DNA from: Antilocapra americana
Taxonomy: Eukaryota; Chordata; Mammalia; Artiodactyla; Antilocapridae
DNA: 64,000 nucleotides
Reading direction: 5' to 3'
Assembly (NCBI GenBank): GCA_007570785.1
Contig: ML661885.1
Location: forward strand, 39,769,454-39,833,453
In this document: positions 42,401 to 52,652 of the stretch, in pieces
Numbering within the stretch: the stretch's first letter is position 1
Layout: every line of letters starts with the position of its first letter
Notes under the pieces: generated by a model
Seen by the model: the letters and a program-made list of their open reading frames with translations, nothing else
What the model was told of the DNA's origin: nothing
Databases searched by the model: none
Program-made: the position numbers and the translations under genes

Positions 42401-42994
42401 CAAACACCACTGAGCAGAACTCCATCCTGGAGTCACACTGTCCCCGGCCCACAGATAACCAAGGAAACTGTTGTTCTGGCTGCCTGTTGACAGCCTTGCT
42501 TCTCAAACCTACCTGCAAGGACCGAGGATGACCACTGCCCCCACCCTATTAAGGAGGCAGCTGCACCTGTGAGCTGGGAGGCTGTGTGCCCAGAGCAGAC
42601 TCTTTCCTTCACTTAAGTCTCTAGGCTTGGACTTGGGCCAAGCATAGAGGTGTATCTGCCAGTCCCAGACTCCAGTCGCCTCTCCAAGCCTCTCCCTGCC
42701 CCTTTCCAAGGTCCATCCAGCCTCCAGGCAGCACTGCCTCGAAGAGGGAGAACTGATCTGGGTTTCACTTCCACTGGAAGAGATGTGAATAAACAGAAAC
42801 TAATCAGCTCCGAGGCCATCGGTATCCACTGCGGATGCCCAAACACCCAGACTACCTCTCTCTTGCCTGCTGCCCTTGGAGTGGACCCAACATCGCTGGA
42901 AAAAACACTGATATCCTGGCTCAGCCCTGAGTTCATTTCATTGCCTGGGATTCCATCTGGGCTTTGGTTTAGTAGATTACCAGCTAATCCCAAC
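42401..42994. other. Unassigned GC-rich DNA
   Basis: The 116-codon plus frame (42650-43000) and 127-codon minus frame overlap. Neither has an ATG or splice context I would accept. Confidence 0.5.
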
Positions 42995-43105
42995 ATTTAG
43001 CCAGGCCTGAGTTCCACCATCCTTGGGATCCGCATTGCCTTCATCTGTGAAATGGAGACCATGGTACCTTTGAAAGAGGGTGTTGTGAGGCTAAGTGTGA
43101 GAGGT
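42995..43105 (+). mobile_element. MIR SINE
   Basis: GCCTTCATCTGTGAAATGG and GGTGTTGTGAGGCTAAGTG are MIR core and 3' blocks. Confidence 0.65.
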
Positions 43106-43449
43106 CCTGGGCGGGGAGGCCTGGAGAGGGAAGAGAATCGCTTGTCAAGGCTAAGGGCACCCACGGCCTGTGCCAGGCGCCATGCTAGATGTGGGCTCCT
43201 CTGCAAGACCACTCGGCCGGCTCCCCAAGGGGGCAGTTACCCACCCCAGCTCACATCTGCTCAACTCCTTACTGCTTAGGGAGCCCTTCACTCCATGAGA
43301 CCAAGGCTGGCACACGGTGGCCCCCAGCAAATGTCTATTAGATAAACTCATGGACGATACCCTTTGACTTTTGTATCAACTTTGAAAGGTAAGCCAGAAA
43401 GAGATTCTTATCTTCCCTGATCCCATAGAAAAAATGGAGAGTTCAGAGT
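43106..43449. other. Unassigned DNA
   Basis: 43310-43355 resembles a MIR/L2 3' terminus. No gene is seen. Confidence 0.4.
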
Positions 43450-43600
43450 CAAGGTTCTGTCACTAATTGTGTGTCCCAGAGACACCATTAACAGAACTTC
43501 TCAAAGCCTTTGTTTCTTCATTTGTAAAGTAGGACTTTCTAACAATTCCTTTGCTGTGAGGCAGTTCTGAAGAGTTACTGAGACAATATGTGAGGGAAAC
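43450..43600 (+). mobile_element. MIR SINE
   Basis: GTTCTGTCACTAATTGTGTG, TTCTTCATTTGTAAAGTAGG and GTTACTGAGACAATATGTG are MIR blocks. Confidence 0.7.
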
Positions 43601-43609
43601 ATAGAAATG

Positions 43610-43710
43610 ATTATTCAGTGAGGGAACTGGGGTTCAGAGGGGTTAAGTGACTTGCCCACAGTCACACAGCTAGTAAACGGTAAAGCCAGGACCAAAGAGT
43701 TTCTGGGCTT
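43610..43710 (-). mobile_element. MIR SINE
   Basis: AGGGGTTAAGTGACTTGCCC and CAGTCACACAGCTAGTAAAC are a well-kept reversed MIR core. Confidence 0.85.
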
Positions 43711-43932
43711 TTCCCGCTCCCCACGTAGAAACACAGGCCCATGTATACTTCAAAAACACCAGAATAAGTACCTGGTTACAGAGAGAAAGATTCAGATATT
43801 TAGAGAACAAACCCTGGGCTTTGGTTGGCCCCCAAGACTCACCCAAGGGGGAGAGTGTTGCAGTGAATTTTGCAGAAAAGAAAAATAAGGCTTTGGGTAA
43901 TTTTTTTTTTCTTTTCTTTAAGCAGGACTTTG

Positions 43933-44134
43933 ATGGTGGTGGTTTAGTAGCTAAGTCGTATCCGGTTCTTGAGACCCCCTGGACTGTAGTCTGCCAGGTT
44001 CCTTTGCCCATGGTATTCTCCAGGCAAGAATACTGGAGCGGATTACCATTTCCTTCTCCTGGGGATCTTCCCGACCCAGGGATCGAACCTGGGTCTCCTG
44101 CATTGCAGGGGAATTCTTTACCTGCTAAGACCCA
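43933..44134 (-). mobile_element. Bov-tA SINE
   Basis: Reversed element with GTAGCTAAGTCGTATCCGG and GGGATCGAACCTGGG. The 213-codon minus frame at 43670-44311 exists only because it crosses this SINE. Confidence 0.94.
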
Positions 44135-45384
44135 TCTTGGAGAAAATTTAGATAAATGAATAAGCAAAGGGTTTTGTTTGTCCCAGATGGAGAGATTAAG
44201 AGGAAACCAAGGTGAAGAAGAGGCAGCTATGTGGGAAAAGCCTTTGCCATCTCTGGAGGGCCCGACAGCCTGAGGGTGGGGCCCTGTGCGGCTAAAGAGC
44301 TCAGCTCCCACCCAGGACCATCTGAGGGGGGTGCCCTAGAAGATCTTCACAACCAGGCCCCGTCCCCTGGGGGCTTCTCACCCAGCCCTGGCTCCTCTGG
44401 TGAAGCTCTGTCCTGAAGTCCCACTGGAGAAAGGAGGAAGGTCTTAGGAGTTATTGACCACCTCTCCTGGCACCTGTGTTCATGATGGGCTTAGGTTAGG
44501 GGCCCCTCCCCACCCCTTCACACAGGTGGGGCTCAGAGCTGCTAGGTCACTGGCCACTTCCCAGGGTCCCACCATCCTGCCAACGTCCCTGCGATTCCTC
44601 TAATGCACGGCTGTGTGCCTCCGGCCCTGGAGCCCACGTGTCCACTCTCGCTGGCCTCCCGTTGTACTCTGGGGACAGACTCCATGTGGGGCTGCCTGGC
44701 AGGCAGGCTAGCATTACCTAATTGCCAGCCGGCTTCTTTTGTCACCTCATTTCTCCAAGCCGCCTGTCTCCAAAAGCCTCCGTCTCAGACAGACAAATGA
44801 GACTCCCGCCTTGTTCTGCCGAAGCTCCAGCAAAAGGAGGAGATCAGAGGCTGTGGTCTTGACAGAGCCGAAGCCAGGATCTGAGGCACAAAGCACTGGG
44901 GGACAGCGCGCATAAAGCCCCGGCCAGTGCCCTACTTTTGGCTGTTAACTTCCCTTGTTGGGCTCTGCCTTCTGCTGTGAGGTGCCTGGGGTCAGCGTCT
45001 GAGCACTGAGACTTTTCCTTCATCAACCGGTCGCCCTAGGGAGATGAGCCCTTGTTAGAGCCAGCGCCTGGCATCCTAAAAGCCTCTCCACCAGGTAGCT
45101 GAGTCTGTGCTCAGGGAAGAAGAAAGTGAGCAGCAGAATGCCCGCTGGGGCACAGCCTCAAACAGGCACACACACCTGGGGGCTTGGAGCCAATTCCCAG
45201 CGGCAGGGCCTGTGTGGGCCCAGCTCAAAAAGCAGCCTTCTTCCCCTCTGGGCCCCAGCCCGAGTCTGCAGCACTTGCCTCTGAGGGAAAGGCCCTTGGA
45301 GAGGCTGAGGAGCGACCCATGGCATCTGGCCTCACCCCTCCCCTTCCTGGCGGATAGGTGGGGTGGACAGAGCTGCACTGATGC
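44135..45384. other. Repeat-poor GC-rich DNA, no gene seen
   Basis: 1.25 kb with few CpGs and no transposon I recognise. Several 60-97-codon frames on both strands have no coding support. Confidence 0.5.
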
Positions 45385-45475
45385 CCTCCCTGGGCTGTAA
45401 GCATCTCCAGGGCAGGAACTGTGTCCTGCTGGACTTTGTATCTCCTGGTTAACCTCCAGGTTAGCCAGGCCAGGG
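45385..45475 (+). mobile_element. L2 LINE 3' fragment
   Basis: GGGCTGTAAGCATCTCCAGG, GCAGGAACTGTGTCCTGC and TTTGTATCTCC resemble the L2 end. Confidence 0.5.
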
Positions 45476-45499
45476 CTGAGCACTGTTCTGAGTTGACTC

Positions 45500-45880
45500 A
45501 CTAACCCTCACCTCCACCCGAGGGGCTGTGCCCATTTTTCAGGTAGAAAAACTGACACACAGATGAGGTTTATAAAGCTCAGGAATGAGGAGTGAGGACT
45601 GGAACCAGGCAGTCTGAAACCCCGATGCTGGGAAAGATTGAGGGCAGGAGGAGAAGGGGGTGAAAGAGGATGAGATGGTTGGATGGCATCATCGACTCAA
45701 TGGATGTGAGTTTGCACAAACTCCGGGAGATGGTGAAGGACAGGGAAGCCTGGCATGCTGCAGTCCATGGGGTTGCAAAGAGTCAGATATGACTGAGTGA
45801 CTGAACAGTAACAGCAAGTCTGACTCCAGAGTCCAAGTTCTTGACCATTATACCATAGTGACTCAATGAATAAATGGTGG
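45500..45880 (-). mobile_element. MIR SINE split by BovB
   Basis: Reversed MIR with TTTTCAGGTAGAAAAACTG and GAGGACTGGAACCAGGC. After the BovB piece, CTGACTCCAGAGTCCAAG and TGACCATTATACCATAGTG complete its 5' end. Confidence 0.75.
45618..45816 (+). mobile_element. BovB LINE, severely 5'-truncated
   Basis: CCGATGCTGGGAAAGATTG to GACTGAACAGTAACAGC, 199 bp of the BovB end. The duplication AGTCTGA lies at 45611-45617 and 45817-45823. Confidence 0.93.
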
Positions 45881-45973
45881 ATGGATGCATGGAGCAATCA
45901 GTAAATGGGTTATACAGAGAAAGACACAAAAATTCTCTGTTCAAAATTATTTCCTCTATGAACAGTTTCAGGG

Positions 45974-46054
45974 ACTTCCCTAGAGGGCCACTGCAGAGAG
46001 CACAGGTTCAATCCCTGATCAGGGAACTAAGATCCTGTATGCCAAAAAAATAAA
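45974..46054 (+). mobile_element. CHR-type tRNA SINE, short and deleted
   Basis: ACTTCCCTAGAGGGCC head, GGTTCAATCCCTGATCAGGG and AACTAAGATCCTGTATGCC, then an A-run. The perfect duplication AGTTTCAGGG lies at 45964-45973 and 46055-46064. Confidence 0.93.
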
Positions 46055-46064
46055 AGTTTCAGGG

Positions 46065-46920
46065 CCTAGGGATCTGCTGCAGGAATGGGCCCCTTTGAGT
46101 TCTAGTCTGTGATGGCCTCAGGAAGCGGGGTGGTGGCAGTGACTGACGGAGTGCTGTGGCCGCTAGGATGACTGGATGAGAGGCCTGTGGCCTGGGAAGA
46201 AGTCACGCCAGTGTGGGAGGAGGGAGGAACAGGGGGTTGGGAGTTGTGTGGGTGGCTCGGGGGCTGGAACTCGGGCTCCGCGCTCAGGCTGTTCCTCGTA
46301 CTGCTGTGCCACCCGGGGCGTCGTGTGGTCACTGAGAGTCCCAGTGGGGACTCGGTCAGTGGGGCTACTAAAAGCTATCGGTTAAATAAGCTGCTCCCGC
46401 TAGTGTGTCTGGCACAGAGGAGGTGCCCCGCAAATGAGCCATTATTGTTGTTATCACATACACTACCACCAAAAACTAAGGCAGTGGCGATGACGACCCC
46501 TCTGTTCCTTCTGACACGGGTTCCCGCTCTGGCGACCCTATTCCCGCTGTCCCAGGCACCCCTGTCTCCCCAGCTCTGCCGTCCTTGCCCCGCCTGGGGT
46601 CTCTCCGGTTGTCTCCAGCCCTCACTCCTGCCACCTCTGTCCCAGCCTGGCCCCTGCTTCCTGTCACTCAGCCTCGTCCAGTCGGAGAGAGCAGATGGCG
46701 AAACCGGGTGGGCGGAGCCCCTGGAACACCCACCCGCCCCCGTTTCCCACGTTTGTCTGGTGCCAGCTCTTCGCCATCTTGGACCCCCAGCTGCTTCTCA
46801 CTCCTCACCACCCGCCTCCTTTCCTCACTCTTCTCCCTCTCCCCACCCCGCGGCCCCCTTCGGCTCTCCTTAAGCTCTAATTCAATGACGCAGCCCGTGG
46901 CAGTGACAGCGCCCTCTCCC
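46065..46920. promoter_or_regulatory. GC-rich block with paired YY1-like sites
   Basis: CpGs cluster at 46250-46340 and 46480-46880. AGATGGCGAA (46693-46702) and TTCGCCATCT (46770-46779) are YY1-type sites in opposite orientation. A MIR-like piece lies at 46385-46465. The 228-codon plus frame at 46187-46873 starts at GTG, crosses this MIR-like piece and is Pro/Ser/Leu-rich by composition, so I do not call it a gene. Confidence 0.35.
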
Positions 46921-46924
46921 TCCC

Positions 46925-47130
46925 AGTGTGTTAGCATTAGTCGCTCAGTCATGTCGACTCTTTGCACCCCCATGACCTGTGGCCCTCCAGGCTTCTCAGT
47001 CTGTGGGATTCTCCAGGCAAGAATCCTGGAGTGGGTTGCCATGCCCTTCTCCAGAGGATCTTCCCGAGCTGGGGATCGAACCTGGGTCTCCTGCATTGCA
47101 GGCAGATTCTTTACCATTTGGGCTACCAAG
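46925..47130 (-). mobile_element. Bov-tA SINE
   Basis: Reversed element from GTGTTAGCATTAGTCGCTC to GGGCTACCAAGTGGTC, with slippage in the ACCCCCATG segment. Confidence 0.94.
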
Positions 47131-47464
47131 TGGTCATCACAGGGTTGTGCACCGCACCCCAGAGGCACAGCGTGAGGAGAGGCCTGGGCCCTGGGGGCGG
47201 GGACACACTCGGAGGATCCCTACATGACCACAGCCTGATACCAGAAACAGAGGGGAGGTCTAGGGGATGGCTGTGTGTCCTGAGATAAATCGGCTTGTCT
47301 GTCTGTCATACTGGGGCAGAAATCCTCAGCTGTGTCTATCCGCAAAGTGTAGGGAGGGTACGAGATGAAAGTCCTAGTCACCATCCACTCCACCGAGGAC
47401 CGGGGATAAATCCGAGTGTTCAGGGAAGGAGTCCTAGTGGACAAAGCCTCCCATAAACTCTGTC
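47131..47464. other. Unassigned DNA
   Basis: No gene or repeat recognised. Confidence 0.5.
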
Positions 47465-47600
47465 ACTCTAACCTCACACCCACCCTGTGAGAGGACAGAG
47501 AAAACCCCCTCTGTACAGATGAGGAAACTGAGGTCTTGAGAGTTTCAGTGACTTGCCCAGGGCCTAGGCCACAGAGCTGATCCCCAAACCATTCTCCCAT
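47465..47600 (-). mobile_element. MIR SINE
   Basis: ACAGATGAGGAAACTGAGGTC and AGTGACTTGCCCAGGGCC are the reversed MIR core. Confidence 0.8.
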
Positions 47601-48154
47601 CACTTCTCTGAGTTCCTTTTCATTTTGCACACTCAGCCTCTCACCCACCCATGAGTCACCCAGGGCATCTCTACGGGTCTGCCCTGGGTGCTGGCATCTT
47701 GGAGTCACACAATGAGGACTGTGGCCACCACAGAGCTAGGCCTCGGGCGGCTCTCACCTGCTCTACAAGCCTCTCTCCACACGAGGTGCCCTCCCTTTGT
47801 TCCCCTTAACAACCTTCCAGAGTAGCCCTTCCTCTCTCATCGCCCCTCCCACAGCCCATGGACACCCTGGCCTCCTGGCCTCCAGCTCTGGGGCCCCACG
47901 CCTGCCTGCACCCCCTCTTCATTTTCTCCTCTTCAGTTTTAAGGCTGCAGGAGGTGTCCCCTCTGCTCACATTTCACCTGTCTCCCTCCTGGCTCTCTAG
48001 GCTCTCCTTCTCCCTCAACCATCAAAATTCTCAAAATTTCTAGCCCTTTCCTCTGCCCTGACTCCCCCAGCCCAGTAGCGTGTTGTTGTCTCTCCCTCAT
48101 TCTTTGCCACCACGATTTTCCGTCCGACCTGACTTCTTAAAACAATAGTCCACA
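47601..48154. other. Unassigned pyrimidine-rich DNA
   Basis: Strong C/T strand bias at 47740-48100. No gene is seen. Confidence 0.5.
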
Positions 48155-48815
48155 CTAGGGTTTGTCAACCTCAGCTCTATTGCCGCTGGAGGCCAGATAT
48201 TTCTTTGTTGTGGAGGCAGTCCTGTGTGTTTGCCTCTGTTTCCTTGGGCTGCCATCACAAAACACTATGGACTAGGTTACTTAAAAACAGACATTTATTT
48301 CTCATAGTTCTGGAGGCTGCAAGACCAAGGTCAAAGTCCGGCAATTGAGTTTCTAGTGAGGGCACTCCTGCTGGAGTGCAGACAGCCATCTCCTCATTGA
48401 GCCCTCATGGCCTTTCCTCTGAGTGTGAGGAGAGAGACAGCAAGCTCTCTGATGTCTCTTCTATTAAGGGCACTAACTTGTCAGACCAGGACCCCACCCT
48501 CATGACCTCATCTAAGGCTAACCCCAAAAGCTCTCACCCAAGTACTGGGACACTGGAGGTTAGGGCTTCAACATAGGAATTTCAGAGGGGCCCACATTCA
48601 GTCCTTTGCAGACAGAGCTGTGGGGTGGTTTAGCAGCATCCCTGGTATCTACACATTAGCGATGCATTCCTTCAGTTTGAAAAGATGGCAAAGGACGTTA
48701 GAAGGCTGTAGGGACAGTTATGACATCCCCCTCTGCATGAATCATGATAGTTGTTGACCATCCCCAGTTGTTGCCCCATGTTCCCTGGAGGACAAAATTC
48801 CCCATGTTGAGGACC
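48155..48815 (-). mobile_element. MER20-type hAT fossil split by an LTR
   Basis: GTTTGTCAACCTCAGCTC and TTTCTTTGTTGTGGAGGC lie left of the LTR. GGTTTAGCAGCATCCCTGG and CCTGGAGGACAAAATTCCCC lie right of it. Confidence 0.7.
48231..48610 (-). mobile_element. MaLR-type LTR
   Basis: Reversed LTR: CTTGGGCTGCCATCACAAAA, TTATTTCTCATAGTTCTGG, CCCTCATGACCTCATCTAAG and GGGCTTCAACATAGGAATTT. Confidence 0.85.
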
Positions 48816-48837
48816 ACTCCGTGTAGGTGGCAGCATG

Positions 48838-49046
48838 TATGCATGCTCAGTTGTGTCTGACTGTTTGTGACCCGTGGACTGTAGTCCACCAGGCTCCTCT
48901 GTCCAAGGGATTTCCCAAGCAAGAATTCTGGAATGGGTTGCCATTTCCTTCTGCAGGAGATCTTTCTGACCCAGGGATGGAACCCGTGTCTCCTGCATCT
49001 TCCTACACTGGCAGGAGGATTTTTACCGCTGATCCACGGGGAAAGA
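48838..49046 (-). mobile_element. Bov-tA SINE
   Basis: GCATGCTCAGTTGTGTCTG to GATCCACGGGGAAAGAC, with a 9-10 bp internal insertion near 49000. Confidence 0.92.
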
Positions 49047-49334
49047 CTATTTACATTCTTCTCCCAAATCACTCCTCAGTTCACTTGTTTTTCAGTTTCT
49101 GCTCCTCCCTCCCCACTCTACTGCTTTCGTTAACCTTCCCTCTATCCTGTATTGTAAAATCATTGGTGTTCTTGGCATTGAGTCATACTGCTCTAGTGGA
49201 ATATTTACCACTCCCTACTTTGGAACCTCTCTGGCTCCAGAGGCAGGCCCTGTTAATCCCTCTCCTAATGCCTTTCTCCCACCTTCTTCCTGCAGTGAGA
49301 GCTGTTTCTATTGTGACTGAAACACTAGTTATTC
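49047..49334. other. Unassigned pyrimidine-rich DNA
   Basis: No gene or repeat recognised. Confidence 0.5.
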
Positions 49335-49655
49335 ATCTGAACAGCTTCCTTGCAGCTAGGACTGGGTAGTAGGATTTGAGGGAGAGTCTGCCGGGAGAGC
49401 TTCAGAAAGAGCTTTCTGAGGAAGGGGAAGGAGGGGCACGAGAAGAAAGCCACATTACTGGTTAAACACAAAATAAAGAAATAAAAAAGGAAACAGAAAA
49501 CTGATGTTAGAGAAGCTGCAGCCTTCTTGCAAACATGAGGAAAAGCCCAAGAGGAGTCTGACTTAGGAGCCACTGAACCAATCCAGGAATTGCCTACTCC
49601 TGGACCTCTTGTGAGATAATTAATATTCCTATTATTTCATCAATTTTAGCCAGCT
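49335..49655 (+). mobile_element. Old LTR-like repeat fragment
   Basis: AGCCTTCTTGCAAACATGAG, GGAGCCACTGAACCAATCC and CTTGTGAGATAATTAATATTC match the family seen at 17945-18180. The left boundary is unclear. Confidence 0.4.
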
Positions 49656-49660
49656 AGTCA

Positions 49661-49725
49661 AGGAAATCAACCCTGAATATTCACTGGAAGGACTGATGCT
49701 GAAGCTGAAGCGCCAGTACTTTGGC
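49661..49725 (+). mobile_element. Orphan internal BovB fragment
   Basis: GGAAATCAACCCTGAATATT to CAGTACTTTGGCCGCCTG is about 65 bp from inside the BovB RT tail. It lacks the element's 3' end. Confidence 0.85.
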
Positions 49726-49739
49726 CGCCTGCTGCCTTG

Positions 49740-49925
49740 GTTTTGATCGCCATCCACACCGCAGTCACCCCCATCGTCTGCACCTCCACACTTACTTCCC
49801 TCCAATTCCATCCTCCACCTTCAAGCAGAGTGAAATTTCTAAAGTGCAAATCTTACCATGTCACTTTTCTGCTCAAAATTTCTCATTAACTCACCATTCC
49901 CCTGTAGTAGTGATTTTACAAAGTG
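49740..49925 (+). mobile_element. L2 LINE 3' fragment
   Basis: GTGAAATTTCTAAAGTGCAA, ATCTTACCATGTCACTTTTC and CATTAACTCACCATTCCCC follow the L2 consensus. Confidence 0.7.
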
Positions 49926-50584
49926 TTTTTTAACATAAGGCACCCAATAGATAACAGATTAATGACTGAATAATTTGGGAGGGACATCGAGAGCCTAACG
50001 CTCCCTTCCCCCAATCCAAAACACACAGATGCACGCACACACAAGTGCCCACCAGCACGCACACACCAGTTCTTACGTTCATTTTGTTTAGACTATAGTC
50101 TGCTCTACCTGGATGTCCAGCATGTTCAGGAAGCACCTCTGCCATACCTCTGGCAACATTCAGCAGTGACTGGATACTCTCAAATAACAGGCAGCTCACA
50201 TCTTTACAGGATCCATTTCAGAATCCTATTTTGAAAGTCAAAAATCACTTAAGTTATTTTGTGACTGCATGCAATTTAGGGCCCAAATCACCTGTGACTT
50301 AGTGACTTAGCCCTAGCAAGGCTTGTCTTACCGTCTCGTTAGGACTTGGGGGTTTCTCGCACTTGCGTGTTGACTAAAAAGAGAATTCTTCTGAGCACCC
50401 ATTACCTCAGCCCCCAGTGCTGGCTCAGCAATCACTGCTGGCTGAACTGGCTAAAGCCAGTCGGGGCTGAGCTGCTGGACTGTAGCTTCAGGCTGGTATG
50501 AATAAAATAAACAATGCCTCTTTTCAGGGTCCTGCTCACCAGAGAAGCTCAGGGCACTCTGCACCTATGGAGGGGATGTATTGT
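49926..50584. other. Unassigned DNA
   Basis: Short CA-rich patch at 50020-50070. No gene is seen. Confidence 0.5.
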
Positions 50585-50735
50585 CACTGAGCCATGTGGG
50601 TCCAGGTTCAAACCCCAGGTCAGCCACTTAAGAGGCATACGACCAAGGCTAGATAATGGTTCTGAGCCTCAGTTTCCTCATCTGTGAAATAGCTTGTCGA
50701 TAGGACAAGGGCCGTGACTATCAAGAGCCAGGTGC
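50585..50735 (+). mobile_element. MIR SINE
   Basis: CAGGTTCAAACCCCAGGTC, GAGCCTCAGTTTCCTCATC and TGTGAAATAGC are MIR blocks. Confidence 0.8.
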
Positions 50736-51048
50736 TTTCTGGTTTCTCAATCAATGGTGGTGACAAGGGGACACCATTCACCAGCCATTTCCTCATTCTT
50801 ATCTGGGCTCAGAAATAAGTGCTTCTGGATTTTAGGACTAATGAATGGGATGACTTGATTAATTAACATCTCTGCACATCTCTGGGGCAGCCCCTATAGG
50901 TTTCCTGTGTCAGACACCCTCACCCTTGAAGTCAGCTATCCAGTCAGCCACAGCCCCCACAAGGGTAGGGAAGTTTGCTATCTGGAGGGTAGCTTGCTTA
51001 AATGGGACATCAGAGGAAGTGAACCTGACACACTCCCTCTAACATCTA
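50736..51048. other. Unassigned DNA
   Basis: No gene or repeat recognised. Confidence 0.5.
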
Positions 51049-51065
51049 AAAACTGCCCCTCACTC

Positions 51066-51450
51066 CACAATAAGGACCTACTGTAGAGCACAGCGATCTA
51101 TATTCAATATCCTGTAATGACCTATAATGGAAAAGAATCTTAAAAAGAATATGTGAAAGTGAAAGTCATTCAGTCGTATCCAACTCTTTGTGACCCCATG
51201 AATTATACAGTCCATGGATTCTCCAGACAAGAATACTGGAGTGGGTAACCTTTCCCTTCTCCAGGGCATCTTCTCAACCCCGATCTCTAACCCAGGTCTC
51301 CTGCATTGCAGGCAGATTCTTTACCAGCTGAGCCACAAGGGAAGCCCAGAAAAGAATATATACGTATAACTGAATCACTGTGCTGTTTACTTGAAACATT
51401 GTAAATCAGTTATACTTCAATGGCAACAATGAAGAAACTATAATTAAAAT
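51066..51450 (+). mobile_element. L1 3' UTR insertion, host of a nested SINE
   Basis: GACCTACTGTAGAGCACAGC and AATATCCTGTAATGACCTATA lie left of the SINE. TATAACTGAATCACTGTGCTG and TTGTAAATCAGTTATACTTC lie right of it. The outer duplication AAAACTGCCCCTCACTC (51049-51065) pairs with 51658-51674 at one mismatch. Confidence 0.9.
51153..51349 (-). mobile_element. Bov-tA SINE nested in L1
   Basis: GTGAAAGTGAAAGTCATTC to CACAAGGGAAGCCCAG. The duplication AAAAGAATAT flanks it (ending about 51152 and starting about 51350). Confidence 0.96.
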
Positions 51451-51458
51451 CCCAAACA

Positions 51459-51643
51459 GGGATTTCTCTGGCGGCCCAGTGGCTAAGACTCTGCAATCCC
51501 AATACAGGGGACCTGGGTTAGATCCCTGGTAGGGGGGACGAGACCCTGCCTGCCCCAGCAAAGAGTTTGCATGCCCCAACGAAGATGGAGGATCCCGTGT
51601 GCTGTTAACTAAGACCTGGTGCAGCCAAATAAACAAATAAGAA
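51459..51643 (+). mobile_element. CHR-type tRNA SINE in the L1 tail
   Basis: GGGATTTCTCTGGCGGCCC head, GGTTAGATCCCTGG box B, and AAATAAACAAATAAG tail. It lies inside the outer L1 duplication, so it entered the L1 poly(A) tail. Confidence 0.88.
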
Positions 51644-51674
51644 TTTAAAGTAAACAAAAAACAGCCCCTCACTC

Positions 51675-52519
51675 ATTGCGGGAAGAGACCTGGAATGGGC
51701 TAGGGACAAAACAGGGCCCCAGCATCCTCCCGGACACGCTGTCCTCCTGGACACGCCCCGTGGAGGAGGGAGCTGATTCAGGTAGAGAACACAGCACTCC
51801 AGCACACTGCCCGACTCAGGGGGAGCAGCGTTGGCCTGTGATGCCTGCTGTGTTTGGTGGAGCTTCTCCTGGAAAGAGTAAAGGGGTCACAAGGAGAACT
51901 AAAGCCCGCCCACAGTGTAACACTCGTCATGGCACCCCAGGGCCAGCGCCTGCGGGGGCTCCTATCCTCTGAGGGTAGAGACAGACCTCAAGCCCAGCCT
52001 GAAAGCCCCCACAGGCAACCCACTCTGCTCCCTGGTCCCCACAGCTCACTCAACGCCAGTCACACGGCCTCATTTCAGTTTTTCAAGGGCCCCTTCCTTC
52101 TGCTGGAAATGACCTCTGACCTTCCTTGGTTTCCTGGAGCAGTCCCAGCAGGGAACCGTCCAGTCTGCTCCCGGGGTAGAGACATCATGGGACATGGCCC
52201 AGGGGAAGAGGAGAAGCTGTAAGAAGGGCTGAGGTCTGGGTTTTTCCACCTGCCCAGTGGCTCCTGGGAGCCTACACCTGATCCTCCTTACAGCCCTGTC
52301 CTGGTTATCACCTGCCTGGGAAGAGGTGTGGGCAGGTAGCAGCCAGGGCACAGCACAGTTCCTCAAAGATGAAACGAAGGCTGTGTTTTTAAAGCCCAAA
52401 TGCCGCACTGCTAGGGGTCAGCAAGAGCAGTCAGGCAGTGTGTGCACCTGTGTTTGAGATTTAGCCTCTCAAGGCCAGAGCTGGCACCCGAGCTGCCTGC
52501 CTTTGTGGCTTGTCCATGG
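51675..52519. other. Unassigned GC-rich DNA
   Basis: Opposing frames of 98, 122 and 112 codons overlap. There are no splice or homology cues, so no gene is called. Confidence 0.5.
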
Positions 52520-52652
52520 CGGGGTGCTGGAGAAGGAAATGGCAACCCATTCCATTATTCCTGCCTGGGAAACCCCCTGGACAGAGGAGCCTGGCGGCCT
52601 ACAGTCTGTGGGGTCCCAGAAGAGTCGGACGAGACCGAGCGACTAAGCAACA
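52520..52652 (+). mobile_element. Bov-A monomer fragment
   Basis: GAGAAGGAAATGGCAACCC to GACCGAGCGACTAAGC, with no tRNA head. Confidence 0.92.

Noticed and set aside
43670..44311. 213-codon minus-strand frame
   Set aside because: The central third is a Bov-tA SINE in reverse and the ends are MIR and unassigned DNA.
46187..46873. 228-codon plus-strand frame
   Set aside because: It begins at GTG, spans a MIR-like piece and is Pro/Ser/Leu-rich because of base composition. There is no domain or splice context.
9261..46895. Shared 12-mer GCTGCGTCATTG at 9261 and, reversed, near 46884
   Set aside because: Many 12-mers recur by chance in 64 kb, so no link between the two blocks is supported.
46905..46925. 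CTCF site at ACAGCGCCCTCTCCC
   Set aside because: It matches only half of the CTCF core and lacks the flanking TGG.
46585..47175. 196-codon plus-strand frame
   Set aside because: Its C-terminal third is a reversed Bov-tA and the rest is GC-rich noncoding DNA.
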